DNA of 64,000 nt from JASDSY01 sp041441465. GTDB taxonomy: Bacteria > Muiribacteriota > UBA9980. The notes beneath the pieces were generated by a model that saw only the letters and a list, made by a program, of their open reading frames with translations, was not told where the DNA came from and did no database searches. Below are positions 8,776-18,541 of the stretch, piece after piece. The position numbers and the translations under genes were made by a program. The stretch is taken from the NCBI GenBank assembly GCA_041441465.1, contig JASDSY010000015.1, forward strand, positions 62,001 to 126,000, in the 5' to 3' direction. The first letter of the stretch is position 1; each line of letters begins with the position of its first letter.

Positions 8776-11037
8776 ATGAAACATCATCGATTAAACTTAA
8801 AGAGTATGCTTACGGCGTTGTTTTTAACATTTCTCAGCTTTAATTTATTATTGTTTTCACCCGCGGATTTACTGGCTGGCGATTCGTCGGCGGTAAAATC
8901 AGCCTACAGTGAGTATGTTAAGGCATATGACGAATTCAAACAGGCTGTCGATCAGAATCTTTCAGATGAAACAATAAGAATATACACTGAAAAGTACAAA
9001 AATGCAAAGGAAAAATATGAAAAATTATTAAAAGATAGCAAGTTAGGCGCCCAGGAAAATCAGTCTCGTGCTGAAAATCAGGGTCAGGCTAAAAGCGCTG
9101 ATGAATTACCTATTCAGACCGCTGAATCATTGCAGGACATAATAAAGCCACTTCACCAGCCTGGCGCCGCCAATCATGTTGACGAAGCTATCGCTAAACT
9201 TGAAAAATTTATAGGTTCATCTACTAACCGTGAAGAAGTTAACAAAGCTAAAATCGAACTTGCCGATGCTTACGCGAAATATAAAAAAGATTATAACAAA
9301 TCAGTAACGCTTTTAAGCGAAGTAAAAAACGATATTAAATCAGGTCCTTACTATGATACGGCAACCAGAGCTCTTGCGCGCGCGCAGTTTGAACAATTCA
9401 AGGCAAAACTACGCGGCACTATAACGGAAAATAGATCCGCCGCCCAGAAATTAAAAGAAGAATACAACAATACATCTTGGACAAATCCTTTCAAAAAAAT
9501 TAAAAACTGGGTTGTATATACCAAATCTTTGTTTGATTACAGAAAAGCTTCAGCTACATATCATTCATACACAGAAAACGGAGAAAAGAAAAACGGTTAT
9601 GTTTCATATGAATTCTTAAGCGATATTACCGGCAAAAGACCGGAGTTCGGCTTAAACGATACATTCGACAATTTCTGCATCCAATCAGGCGAAGCGCTCG
9701 CGCAGGCTACTTTAATAACAGAAAATAACCCTGCATGGTACGCCCGCTGGTATATGCTCAACCAGGCTAAACAATCAATCGACTTGACTTATTTTATATT
9801 CGAGCAGGACGCTTACGGCAAGTCAATGCTCGGCCTTTTACTCAAAAAAGCACGCGAAGGCGTACAAATCAGGTTTTTAATTGACGCACGCGGCTCGAAA
9901 TCGGTAACAAGAACATTTTTAGGCCAGGACTACCTCCAGGAACTTGTTCAGTACCCTAACGTAAAAATTAAAGTTTATAACCCTGTATTACAGGCAATAC
10001 CGCTTGCGATTGAAGATTTAAGAAACGTTCTCGGTTCGTCACATCAAAAAATAATCGTTGTTGATGGTATATATTCAATAACCGGCGGCAGGAACATATC
10101 ATTAAATTATTTTGCGGATCCTCGCGATAATTCGACGGTATTTCGCGATACCGACGTATTTTTAAAAGGCGAAGCCATAGCAGGCCAGATGCGCGATACA
10201 TTCTTAGAAGAATTTAATTCGCTCGGCAATTTTGAAATAGACGAAGACGTAATCAACATAATCAAAAGAGACAAAGAACTCCTTCTTGCCGAGAAAAGTA
10301 TGGATAGCTGGATAAACGGCCGCGGCCTTGTATCGGCGCCTGAAATAAAAAAATTGAACGAAGAGTTAGGCACATATAAATCTATGGTAAATTATGGCAG
10401 TTTTAAGCCGTTTGAAAATTCGGAGCTTATTCCGGTAAAACTATTCGGCAAGGGCAATTACACAAAAGATTCAAATGAAATTACCGATACGCTTGTAGCT
10501 TTTATCGAAGCGGCGTCAAATGAAATCATAATCCAGAACCCTTATGTAATATTAACGGAAAAAGCAAGAGGCGCACTTTCACGTGCAAGCGCACGCGGCG
10601 TTAAAATTATCATTCATACAAACAGTCCGGTGAGCACAGACAGCATTTTAACTCAGGCATTCTTCCTTGAAGACTGGAAAAATTTTCTGAAAGAAACGCC
10701 TAATGCAAGAGTATTCGTATTCGCCGGCGCTAATAAACTGCACGCTAAAGTATTTATGTTTGACGGCCAGATTTCAATAGTCGGAACTTATAACATGGAT
10801 TATATGAGCGAACAAATAAACGCCGAAAATATCTGCGCTATAAAGTCGGCTGAATTCACTAAAGAATGCCGTGCAAGAACAATGAAAGACATCGCAATTT
10901 CTAAAGAATATAAAATCGAAGTTTTGCCTGACGGCAGTATAAAAGAAATTGTGGGACCTGGCTCATTTTCAAGCAAAAAAACAATGACAATCCTAAAAAT
11001 ATTGATGCAGTTTAAAATTTTAAAGCCGCTTATATAG
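8776..11037 (+). CDS. Secreted phospholipase D/cardiolipin synthase-family protein
   Basis: This 753-residue protein has two HKD motifs of the phospholipase D superfamily. The first is at H423 (HQKIIVVDG, then GGRN) and the second at H656 (HAKVFMFDG, then GTYNMD). Both are complete, so a phosphodiesterase or phosphatidyltransferase activity is likely. An N-terminal signal peptide (about residues 1-34, ending LLAG) puts it outside the cytoplasm. Residues about 36-90 form a charged helix, followed by further helical, TPR-like sequence to about 215; the catalytic part starts near residue 300. Typical cardiolipin synthases are about 480 residues with two N-terminal membrane spans, which this lacks, so it resembles secreted PLD-like proteins more. 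The helix at 38-88 is shared with the C-terminus of the next gene. Its own promoter and GGGAGG site precede it. Confidence 0.85.
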   Translation: MKHHRLNLKSMLTALFLTFLSFNLLLFSPADLLAGDSSAVKSAYSEYVKAYDEFKQAVDQNLSDETIRIYTEKYKNAKEKYEKLLKDSKLGAQENQSRAENQGQAKSADELPIQTAESLQDIIKPLHQPGAANHVDEAIAKLEKFIGSSTNREEVNKAKIELADAYAKYKKDYNKSVTLLSEVKNDIKSGPYYDTATRALARAQFEQFKAKLRGTITENRSAAQKLKEEYNNTSWTNPFKKIKNWVVYTKSLFDYRKASATYHSYTENGEKKNGYVSYEFLSDITGKRPEFGLNDTFDNFCIQSGEALAQATLITENNPAWYARWYMLNQAKQSIDLTYFIFEQDAYGKSMLGLLLKKAREGVQIRFLIDARGSKSVTRTFLGQDYLQELVQYPNVKIKVYNPVLQAIPLAIEDLRNVLGSSHQKIIVVDGIYSITGGRNISLNYFADPRDNSTVFRDTDVFLKGEAIAGQMRDTFLEEFNSLGNFEIDEDVINIIKRDKELLLAEKSMDSWINGRGLVSAPEIKKLNEELGTYKSMVNYGSFKPFENSELIPVKLFGKGNYTKDSNEITDTLVAFIEAASNEIIIQNPYVILTEKARGALSRASARGVKIIIHTNSPVSTDSILTQAFFLEDWKNFLKETPNARVFVFAGANKLHAKVFMFDGQISIVGTYNMDYMSEQINAENICAIKSAEFTKECRARTMKDIAISKEYKIEVLPDGSIKEIVGPGSFSSKKTMTILKILMQFKILKPLI

Positions 11038-11071
11038 CAAAAAATCATTATAAGCAAAGCAGTCACGAATA

Positions 11072-11100
11072 ATCAGGGCGGGCGCGTTGTCCGCTCTGAT
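11072..11100 (+). other. Intergenic hairpin without T tract
   Basis: ATCAGGGCGG (11072-11081) pairs with CCGCTCTGAT (11091-11100), 10 bp with one G-U pair and a 9-nt loop. No T run follows, so it is more likely an mRNA stability or processing element between the PLD-family gene and the next gene than a terminator. Confidence 0.45.
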
Positions 11101-11155
11101 ATAAGATTTAACGATAACGGCTTAATTATAAAGTGTCATAAAGGCTGGAACAATT

Positions 11156-12700
11156 ATGAAGCTGAAAAAAAACAATAGATACTTAAATAGCTTATTTTTT
11201 ATAACTTCATTTTTTCTGGTATTTTTTATTTGCGGCGTTTCGATGTCAGGCGCTGCCGGCAGCGAAGCTGGTTCAGGGATAAACATAAGCGCGGCTGCTG
11301 CGAATAACTCTCAAAGTACGGAACAAAAGCTTGCCCTGGATTTGTATAAAAATCTTCAGACTGCTAACGGGCTTACTACCGGGCTTAAAATTGAAGTAAT
11401 ATCAAGCGATAAGGTAAGTTATAAAAATGACGGCAGGAGTTTGCAATTATCGAGCGCGTTGATTAGAGAGTTAGCGGGCGTTGATTCAGGCAAAGCGTTA
11501 ACCGTATTTATGGCGCGTGAAATTTCTTACGCGGAAAATATGCGTGCCGGTCTTAGCGGAACACAGCTGGATGCGCTGTCCGATAAAGCTTCTATAATTG
11601 TATGCAAAAATGCCAATATCGAGGTGTCGCCGCTCACTTTTAATAAAATGATCAGAACCTCGTGCCCCGATGAAACAAAATATCAAAATCGGCTGAGGGC
11701 CTTAAAACTTGCAGCTTCGCAGTATATAACTCCGTCGGACCTTTCGCGTATGCTTTCAAATAAAATGCGCCGCGGGCTTACTATAAAAAAAGGCATCGAT
11801 GTAGATAATATCAATTCGGTAAAAGGCTGGCAGCCTATATTAAAAAATGTCGCAGGCGGCGTTGTAGGCAATATTTCGGTTTATTACGGGCTGAATGTGG
11901 CGTCAAATGTTTTAGACGGCAATTCGATTCAGGCAAGTTTGAAAAAAGCCGCAAAATCGACATTTACGACTGAATATCTTGTAGGCGGCTTGACCGGTTC
12001 GATTGTCGGCGGTGCGGTAGGCTCGCTTATCGGCGGGTTGATACCTGTGCCGGGCGCGGGTCCGATTCTGGGCGCTTTTATAAGCACTGCTCCGGCATTG
12101 TTCGGCGCAAATCTTGGCGCGGAAATCGGCAGCAATGTCATTCTTGATTATAAGAAAAACAAAAGCATAAGCGTAAAAAGAATTTACGATAATATGGACG
12201 TATCTTACCTGCTCGGGCATTCCGTTGGTATGGCGGCCGGTATGGCGCTCGGCTCGGCTTTAATACCGATTCCTTTTGTAGGCGGCGCGATCGGCGGCAT
12301 GATCGGCGGCTTTCTCGGGTCGAAGATATCGAAAGGCATAACCTCGTTGTTTAAAAGCAAAAAAGATGAAGCGAAAAGCAAAAGGGGCGAAGTCAATCTG
12401 CCGTGGCTTAAGCGGGGCAGCTCGAAGGAAAGTACGGAAACTGCTGAAAGTAATGCTGGTAACGCGGTAACCGCTGATGAAAATAATTCTGATATAGTAT
12501 CGGTTAATCCCGAAAATAAAATTAACGGCGGCGTCAATTCTCAAGAGCTTCTTGATTCGCAAAATCAAGTTAAGCAGGCGTATCAAAATTACGTCAATCT
12601 TTTAACTCAGGGCTGTTCAGATGAGATTAAAATTAATAACGCTCTTGAAAAATTTCAGAAGGCCGATGAGAAATTAAGAAAATTAAAAAAAGCCGAATAG
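11156..12700 (+). CDS. Membrane-active-looking glycine-zipper protein with degenerate M48-like domain
   Basis: The protein has 514 residues. A signal anchor occupies about residues 10-34. Residues 75-165 resemble the core of M48 metallopeptidases in layout (strand, then LQLSSALIRELAGVDSGKAL, then a helix), but the expected HExxH reads REISY at 121-125, so both zinc histidines are missing. Residues about 225-300 and 345-395 are glycine/alanine-rich hydrophobic segments of glycine-zipper type (for example VGSLIGGLIPVPGAGPILGA), as seen in pore-forming or outer-membrane-associated proteins. A charged linker follows. The last ~55 residues form a helix resembling the N-terminal helix of the preceding PLD-family protein. 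The ribosome-binding site is weak. The function is unknown; membrane insertion is an inference. Confidence 0.7.
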   Translation: MKLKKNNRYLNSLFFITSFFLVFFICGVSMSGAAGSEAGSGINISAAAANNSQSTEQKLALDLYKNLQTANGLTTGLKIEVISSDKVSYKNDGRSLQLSSALIRELAGVDSGKALTVFMAREISYAENMRAGLSGTQLDALSDKASIIVCKNANIEVSPLTFNKMIRTSCPDETKYQNRLRALKLAASQYITPSDLSRMLSNKMRRGLTIKKGIDVDNINSVKGWQPILKNVAGGVVGNISVYYGLNVASNVLDGNSIQASLKKAAKSTFTTEYLVGGLTGSIVGGAVGSLIGGLIPVPGAGPILGAFISTAPALFGANLGAEIGSNVILDYKKNKSISVKRIYDNMDVSYLLGHSVGMAAGMALGSALIPIPFVGGAIGGMIGGFLGSKISKGITSLFKSKKDEAKSKRGEVNLPWLKRGSSKESTETAESNAGNAVTADENNSDIVSVNPENKINGGVNSQELLDSQNQVKQAYQNYVNLLTQGCSDEIKINNALEKFQKADEKLRKLKKAE

Positions 12701-12830
12701 AAAAAATATAGGCATACCGACAAATAAAACACTAATTTTAGCATATAATAAGTTTTCGATTCAGGCTGTTTTGGTGGATACTGAGCGGCTGTACGAGCCT
12801 TAATTATTTTATACAATGTTTGGATATCAA

Positions 12831-12877
12831 AAACAACCGTTTGAATGTAATATGAAATTCAAACGGTTGTTTTTTTA
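12831..12877. terminator. Rho-independent terminator between convergent genes
   Basis: The 16-bp stem AAACAACCGTTTGAAT (12831-12846) and ATTCAAACGGTTGTTT (12857-12872) has a 10-nt loop and is followed by T residues. A-rich sequence on the other side makes it usable in both directions. It serves the plus-strand gene ending at 12700 and the nuo operon ending at 12986. The rest of 12701-12985 holds nothing I recognise. Confidence 0.85.
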
Positions 12878-12985
12878 TAAGCCTGCTTTCGCAGAGTTGG
12901 ATATATAGAAAAAATAGAATATTAAGATTTTTTATTTAATTGTCTTTTAGCAGCCGCTAAAAGCGTATTTTCATGAAATTAAAAA

Positions 12986-14548
12986 TTAGAATATTTTAAA
13001 AATAGCTGCTCTGGCTATTTTTAAAATTGGTTCCGGATAAATGCCGGTGAATAATATTAAGAATGCCGATACGCACATTGTAAGAAACAGGTAAAATGAA
13101 TATTTGCTCTCCGGCGTATTTTCGGCCTCGAAGTCCGGTAATTTTTCAAGCGGTTTTTCCATGTATATTTTTATAGTCAGGCCGAGATAATAATAAACTG
13201 CAATAAGGCTGTTTATTACGGCTATTAAAATCAGCCAGAAAAAATTTTGTGAAAATGCGGTATAAAAAACAAAGAATTTGGCCATAAAACCTGATGTGGC
13301 CGGGATGCCTGCCAGCGCAAACAGCGCAAGCGCTATAATTAAAGCAGGCAGCTTATTTTTATATGCCAGGCCTTTCAGGTCATTTATCAGGTAAATATTG
13401 CCGGCGGAAGTTTTAACGGTATTTAATGCCGAGAACAAAGCTGCATTTATCAGAAAATATGAAATAAGGTAAAAAATCAAATACGCTCCGGCTTGTTCTA
13501 AATTGGCGGCAGGATTCGATTCAGTAAAGTTTAGCGCAAGAATTGCCAGTAAAAGATAGCCGGTATGTGAAATTGTTGAATACGCGAGCATTCTTTTAAG
13601 GTTCTGCTGGAAAAGCGCCGTTATATTACCGTATGTCATTGTTACGGCCGCTATAACCGCTATAAAATTAGCCATATAAGGGATGAAGTTAATAAATGCA
13701 GCTGCTGTTACGCGGTATAGCATTAAAAAGCCGGCGGCCTTTACAAAATAAGTCATAAACGCAGTCACCGGAAGACTTGCGCCGTCATAAGCGTCCGGCG
13801 TCCAGGAGTGGAACGGGACCGCTGCGATTTTAAAAAACATGGCTGAGATAATAAAAGCCGCCCCGGTCAAAGCGATTGTCAGAGAATTGCCGTTAATATT
13901 ATTTAAACTGAATCGAGCTTTTATTTCGCAAAGATATGTTGAGCCGCAAATACCGTATATATGTGCGAGACCGAATAGAAAAAATGCGCTCGCGACAGCG
14001 CCCATTAAAAAATATTTGAACGCGCCTTCAGCGCCTCTTATATTCTTTATGTCAAGCGCCGCCATTATATATACTGAAAGTGACATTATTTCGATTCCTA
14101 TTAATATTACTATCAAATCAGCGCCCATTGTCATTATCATGGCGCCTATCGCCGCAAATAATATCAAGGCGTAATATTCGCATTTAATAAATTTCTGGCG
14201 CGAATTAAGGCTCGAGTTTGAAAGAAAAACAGTAAATATCCCCATGACGGAATAAAAAACATTTGAAAAAATAGAAAAATTGTCAAAAGAAACCGCGTTG
14301 TCAAAAAGCGAGATTTCATTTGTGAAATTTAAAAATTGAAAAACCGATGTTGAAAAAGTAACTATAAATCCTATTATAGTAAACGATTCGCACCAGCGCA
14401 GGATTTTATCGTGAAAAAATATTTTTTCTTCCGCTGATGCACCTGCCGGAGTTTTTATAGTGGAAAGCGCCAGGATTATTATCGCTGTTATTAAGAGCGT
14501 TATAATCGGGCTTAAATGATATAATAAGGCTTGAAATTCTGACAGCAT
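12986..14548 (-). CDS. nuoN: NADH-quinone oxidoreductase subunit N
   Basis: NuoN is a proton-translocating antiporter-like membrane subunit of complex I. The sequence is almost entirely hydrophobic helices (about 14) and contains the conserved stretch around HSWTPDAYDGASLPVTAF and the LAYSTISHTGYLLLA helix of the proton-antiporter family. An ATG at 14572 would add eight residues, but AGAGG sits correctly before the ATG at 14548, giving 520 residues. It is the last gene of the operon, 34 bp after nuoM, with the terminator at 12831-12877 downstream. Confidence 0.95.
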   Translation of the reverse strand: MLSEFQALLYHLSPIITLLITAIIILALSTIKTPAGASAEEKIFFHDKILRWCESFTIIGFIVTFSTSVFQFLNFTNEISLFDNAVSFDNFSIFSNVFYSVMGIFTVFLSNSSLNSRQKFIKCEYYALILFAAIGAMIMTMGADLIVILIGIEIMSLSVYIMAALDIKNIRGAEGAFKYFLMGAVASAFFLFGLAHIYGICGSTYLCEIKARFSLNNINGNSLTIALTGAAFIISAMFFKIAAVPFHSWTPDAYDGASLPVTAFMTYFVKAAGFLMLYRVTAAAFINFIPYMANFIAVIAAVTMTYGNITALFQQNLKRMLAYSTISHTGYLLLAILALNFTESNPAANLEQAGAYLIFYLISYFLINAALFSALNTVKTSAGNIYLINDLKGLAYKNKLPALIIALALFALAGIPATSGFMAKFFVFYTAFSQNFFWLILIAVINSLIAVYYYLGLTIKIYMEKPLEKLPDFEAENTPESKYSFYLFLTMCVSAFLILFTGIYPEPILKIARAAIFKIF

Positions 14549-14582
14549 AATTACCTCTTTAATATTATTCATTAGGCAAATT

Positions 14583-16172
14583 TTAAAGTTTTTTATCGTT
14601 TATACTGTTACTTGGCTTGAAATTCTGTGGATTATTAAAACCTGAAGATTTGGTATTTTTTATATCATATTCTCTTAATACGCTGCTCGAGATGTTTTTT
14701 ACCGCAGCATCGGTGGCTGCCGTTATGAATGACGGATAAACGCCGATTACGAATATGAAAATTAAAATTGGCGCAAGGCTTGCCTTTTCGATAAAGGTCA
14801 AATCGTTTAACGCGCTATTTTTTTCATTTGTGATCTGGCCTAAAAATATTTTTTCATAGGCGTACAGCATATAAACTGCGCCGAAAATAACTCCGGTCGA
14901 GGTTAATAACGCCAGCGGCCATGAAAATTTGAAAGCGCCGAGAAGGATTAAAAATTCACCGATAAAACCGTTCAGTCCGGGCAGGCCGATCGATGAAAAT
15001 GTGACGATCATAAAAATTGTCGAATATAACGGCATAACTTTTGCCAGTCCGCCGAATTCGGCGATTTCTCTTGTGTGCCTGCGTTCATATATGACCCCTG
15101 CGAGAAGAAAAAGCGCGCCGGTTGAAAGTCCGTGATTGATCATCTGAACTATCGCTCCTGAAATGCCGTAATGATTAAGTGCGAATATTCCGGCTATGAT
15201 TACGCCCATATGCGAAACCGAGGAATACGCTATAAGTTTTTTCAAATCGGTTTGCGCATATGACATAAGGGCTCCGTAAAGTACGGCGAAAGCGCCAAGA
15301 AATGTCATTAATATTGCAAATTTATTAGAAGCATCCGGAAACATCGGCAGGCAAAAACGCAGAAGGCCGTAAGTCCCCATTTTTAATAATACCGCGGCCA
15401 ATATGACTGAACCGCCGGTCGGAGCTTCTACGTGGGCGTGCGGAAGCCACGTGTGAAACGGGAAAACCGGCACTTTGATCATGAATGCAACGGCAAAAAG
15501 CCAGAAAAGAAAATTTTGAGTTACAAGGCTGAAAGGAAATGCAGCGAGCTCTGAAATTTCGAATGAAAAAAAACCGTTCGCATTATAAAAATAAGTGATT
15601 ACCCAGATAAGGCCGAAAAGCATGAAGATCGATCCGAAAAAAGTATAAATGAAGAATTTAACTGTAGCGTAAATTCTATTCGGCCCGCCCCAAATACCTA
15701 TAAGCATATACATCGGAATGAGCATAAGCTCCCAGAAAACATAAAATAAAACTAGATCGTTGGCGAAAAAAGTGCCTAACATCGTAAATTCAAGGAAGAA
15801 ATAAAGCGCGAAGTAATACTTGAGCGCTGCCGTCTTGGTATTTATTGAAAGCGTTACAAGCGGTATCATGAATGTCGTCAGTAGTACTAAAAATAGTGAA
15901 ATACCGTCGACGCCGACGGAGTAATTTATGTTCAGCGAGGGGATCCACGGCATTTTTTCGCAAAATTGCAGGCCGGCGTAATTACAGTTAAACTGAAAGT
16001 ATAAAATCAATGATAGCACGAAAATAATGCCGGAAAATATAAGGCAGACTGATTTTAACTTGTGTTCCGGTGTTTTCGACGGAAACAAAGCCGTAACTAT
16101 GCCCGACGCGAGTGTAGTTAATAAAATTACCGATATTATATGCTGATATAGGACATTGAAAAAATCCTGCAT
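14583..16172 (-). CDS. nuoM: NADH-quinone oxidoreductase subunit M
   Basis: This 529-residue antiporter-like subunit carries conserved NuoM motifs: YYVFWELMLIPMYMLIGIWGG-like sequence near residue 140, FHTWLPHAHVEAPTGGSV near 240 and LKKLIAYSSVSHMG near 320. The glutamate in the WELMLIP helix and the lysine in the discontinuous helix, both needed for proton pumping in the family, are present. GAGG precedes the ATG. The C-terminal ~30 residues are polar and serine/asparagine-rich, which is unusual but harmless-looking. It lies between nuoL and nuoN. Confidence 0.96.
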   Translation of the reverse strand: MQDFFNVLYQHIISVILLTTLASGIVTALFPSKTPEHKLKSVCLIFSGIIFVLSLILYFQFNCNYAGLQFCEKMPWIPSLNINYSVGVDGISLFLVLLTTFMIPLVTLSINTKTAALKYYFALYFFLEFTMLGTFFANDLVLFYVFWELMLIPMYMLIGIWGGPNRIYATVKFFIYTFFGSIFMLFGLIWVITYFYNANGFFSFEISELAAFPFSLVTQNFLFWLFAVAFMIKVPVFPFHTWLPHAHVEAPTGGSVILAAVLLKMGTYGLLRFCLPMFPDASNKFAILMTFLGAFAVLYGALMSYAQTDLKKLIAYSSVSHMGVIIAGIFALNHYGISGAIVQMINHGLSTGALFLLAGVIYERRHTREIAEFGGLAKVMPLYSTIFMIVTFSSIGLPGLNGFIGEFLILLGAFKFSWPLALLTSTGVIFGAVYMLYAYEKIFLGQITNEKNSALNDLTFIEKASLAPILIFIFVIGVYPSFITAATDAAVKNISSSVLREYDIKNTKSSGFNNPQNFKPSNSINDKKL

Positions 16173-16199
16173 TTACTTACCTCGTAAAATATATAATGA

Positions 16200-18167
16200 T
16201 TAAATTTTATGCGATACCCAAAAAATATATAAAGCGAATACTGCTGCGCCGGCTATCAGGGCTGAAATATAATCCTGGATGTTGCCCGTTTGGAATCTTG
16301 AAAATGCCGCCGCGAATTTCATCGTGAATTTTGCGGATCCGTCGACCGCCCATTCGTCGATAGCCTTTTTATCTATGTATTTAAATATGAACTTTGATAT
16401 CGAATATAATGGTTTTATAATTAAATATTCATATATTTCGTCGATAAAAAATTTATTTTGCGTAATCGAAACTGCCCATTCGAACATTTTATTGAATTTA
16501 TCCAGAATTTTATTTTTGCCGAGATAAAGATAAAATGCCGATCCAGTGCCGATTACTGCTATTACGACCGCGATAATCATGAACGATAATTCAGTGCCGT
16601 GCGAAAGCTCTTTTTCTAACGGCTTCAACGCGATTACTGTAGAAAGAAAATTTTCGAATTTGAATTCGGGGCTGAACGTTATGAACCCTGAAATTGCAGA
16701 AAAAAACGCGAGTATCGCGAGCGGGATGGTCATGACGCGGGGCGACTCGTGTACATGCGAAAATGCCTGCTCGTTACCGCGGAATTTGCCGAAAAACGTC
16801 AAAAACAGGAGGCGGTGCATATAAAAAGCCGTCATCAGCGATGTCAGCGAGGCGAAGATATAAAAAAACGAGTTAGCGTAACGGCCGAAAAATGTATAGA
16901 GCACGATTTCATCCTTCGAAAAAAACCCCGACATTAAAGGTAATCCGGATATGGCGTATGTGCCGATAAAAAAAGTTATGAATGTATAAGGTATCTTCTC
17001 TTTTAATCCGCCCATTTTATATATGTCCTGTTCGCCGTTCATCGCATGGATGACCGAGCCGGCGCCAAGAAACAGAAGAGACTTGAAAAAAGCGTGCGTC
17101 ATCAGGTGGAATATTGCCGCTGAAAATGCTCCGCAGCCGGCGGCAAGGAACATGAATCCAAGCTGAGAAACAGTCGAATAGGCAAGTATTTTTTTTATGT
17201 CAGATTGAGAAAGCGCTATACACGCGGCCAATATTGCGGTAAATATACCGGTTGTCGCTATAACGTTAAGCGCGAGCGGAGAGAGCGCGAATAAAAAATT
17301 AAGGCGTGTCAGCATATATACTCCGGCTGTGACCATAGTCGCGGCATGGATAAGCGCAGATACCGGAGTCGGGCCAGCCATGGCGTCCGGAAGCCACACA
17401 AAAAGCGGAAATTGAGCCGATTTGCCTGTCGCGCCGATAAAAAGCAAAATGCATATTCCGTCTATTATTGTAATACCTCCGAATAACGGTACATTTGCTA
17501 TCTTCCCGATATGCTCGCCCATTTTCAGCATATCAAAATTAAAAGTCAGGCCGTGGTTATTAAAGAGCCAGTATAGAGTCATCATTCCGGCTATGAAGGC
17601 GAAATCGCCTATACGGTTTGTTATGAACGCTTTTTTGCCTGCACGCGCCTTTTCTATATCGTTCCACCAGAAGCTGATTAGAAGGTACGAGCAGAGTCCG
17701 ACGCCTTCCCAGCCGACGAACATCAGCGGCATATTTTTAGCCATTACAAGGATTATCATGAAAAACACGAAAAGGTTCAGATAACAAAAAAAGCGGTTAT
17801 ATTCCGGGTCGCCGTGCATATAGCCGACGGAATATATATGAATTAAAAGGCTCACGAACGTGACTACGAAGAGCATTACCGCGGTGAGCTGGTCAAACAG
17901 CAATGTCGCGCCGATATTTAAACCTCCGACCGAGATCCAGTCAAACACGTTATAGGAAAGAACATAGTTTGTGGTGCCGTTAGTAGCTACCGCCATAAAC
18001 GGAATAAAAGTCAGAAACGAAACCGCAAATGACATAAATATCATGGCGATGGCAATGTTACTTGCTATCACCGAGGGTTTTCGGCCGCTCAAAAAAAAGC
18101 ATGCGGCTGCGCCTATTAACGGAAAAAAAGGTATGAATCTTAATAGTTCATAATTAATTTCTATCAT
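16200..18167 (-). CDS. nuoL: NADH-quinone oxidoreductase subunit L
   Basis: NuoL is the distal proton-pumping subunit. At 655 residues it has the usual length, including the C-terminal extension that forms the lateral helix and final anchor. Visible motifs are MFVGWEGVGLCSYLLISFWW, QFPLFVWLPDAMAGPTPVSALIHAATMVTAG and LAYSTVSQLGFMFLA, all typical of NuoL. AAAGGA precedes the ATG, which lies 4 bp after the nuoK stop, so the two are probably translationally coupled. Confidence 0.97.
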   Translation of the reverse strand: MIEINYELLRFIPFFPLIGAAACFFLSGRKPSVIASNIAIAMIFMSFAVSFLTFIPFMAVATNGTTNYVLSYNVFDWISVGGLNIGATLLFDQLTAVMLFVVTFVSLLIHIYSVGYMHGDPEYNRFFCYLNLFVFFMIILVMAKNMPLMFVGWEGVGLCSYLLISFWWNDIEKARAGKKAFITNRIGDFAFIAGMMTLYWLFNNHGLTFNFDMLKMGEHIGKIANVPLFGGITIIDGICILLFIGATGKSAQFPLFVWLPDAMAGPTPVSALIHAATMVTAGVYMLTRLNFLFALSPLALNVIATTGIFTAILAACIALSQSDIKKILAYSTVSQLGFMFLAAGCGAFSAAIFHLMTHAFFKSLLFLGAGSVIHAMNGEQDIYKMGGLKEKIPYTFITFFIGTYAISGLPLMSGFFSKDEIVLYTFFGRYANSFFYIFASLTSLMTAFYMHRLLFLTFFGKFRGNEQAFSHVHESPRVMTIPLAILAFFSAISGFITFSPEFKFENFLSTVIALKPLEKELSHGTELSFMIIAVVIAVIGTGSAFYLYLGKNKILDKFNKMFEWAVSITQNKFFIDEIYEYLIIKPLYSISKFIFKYIDKKAIDEWAVDGSAKFTMKFAAAFSRFQTGNIQDYISALIAGAAVFALYIFWVSHKI

Positions 18168-18171
18168 TTTA

Positions 18172-18474
18172 TTATCCTTTTAATGAAGTGAGCTTGTCCG
18201 AACTTATCGTGCCGCGGTATCTGAATATTAAAATTACGAGCGCTAGGCCGAGCGCTGCTTCTGTCGCCGCGATTGCCATTATAAAAAGGCTGACTGCGTG
18301 AAAAGATGAATCGCCTAATTGCTTTGAGTAAGCTAAAAATGCTATATTTGCAGAGTTCAGCAAAAGTTCCACGCTCATTAGCTGTACTATTATATTTTTC
18401 CTTATTATAAGCCCGGCGAGACCGATTGTGAATATGACCGCCGAAAATATCAGATAACAGGTAATTTCATTCAT
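18172..18474 (-). CDS. nuoK: NADH-quinone oxidoreductase subunit K
   Basis: NuoK is a small subunit with three membrane helices. The 100-residue form starting at ATG 18474 matches the family length and begins MNEITCYLIFSAVIFTIGLAG. A longer frame from a TTG at 18498 is less likely, although AAGGA lies somewhat far (11 nt) from the ATG. The conserved buried glutamates are present: VELLLNSANIAF and ATEAALGLALV. It is separated from nuoJ by 142 bp containing a candidate micro-ORF and a hairpin. Confidence 0.95.
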   Translation of the reverse strand: MNEITCYLIFSAVIFTIGLAGLIIRKNIIVQLMSVELLLNSANIAFLAYSKQLGDSSFHAVSLFIMAIAATEAALGLALVILIFRYRGTISSDKLTSLKG

Positions 18475-18512
18475 ATCGTCGAGGTTCCTTAATTTCAAAT
18501 TTATGATTTTCG

Positions 18513-18541
18513 ATAATCAGGTTTTATATTGACCTGATTAT
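18513..18541 (-). other. Hairpin between the micro-ORF and nuoK
   Basis: ATAATCAGGT (18513-18522) and ACCTGATTAT (18532-18541) form a 10-bp stem with a 9-nt loop. In the direction of nuo transcription no T tract follows, so it should not stop the operon. It overlaps the stop codon of the micro-ORF and may protect mRNA ends or tune nuoK expression (inference). Confidence 0.5.

Noticed and set aside
11912..12586. Minus-strand frames of 70-110 codons inside the glycine-zipper gene
   Set aside because: They arise opposite GC-rich glycine/alanine codons and lack start signals; the plus-strand frame has a signal peptide and domain structure.
18513..18541. Possible terminator within the nuo operon
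   Set aside because: On the minus strand no T tract follows the stem, and nuoK-N downstream have no promoter that I can see.
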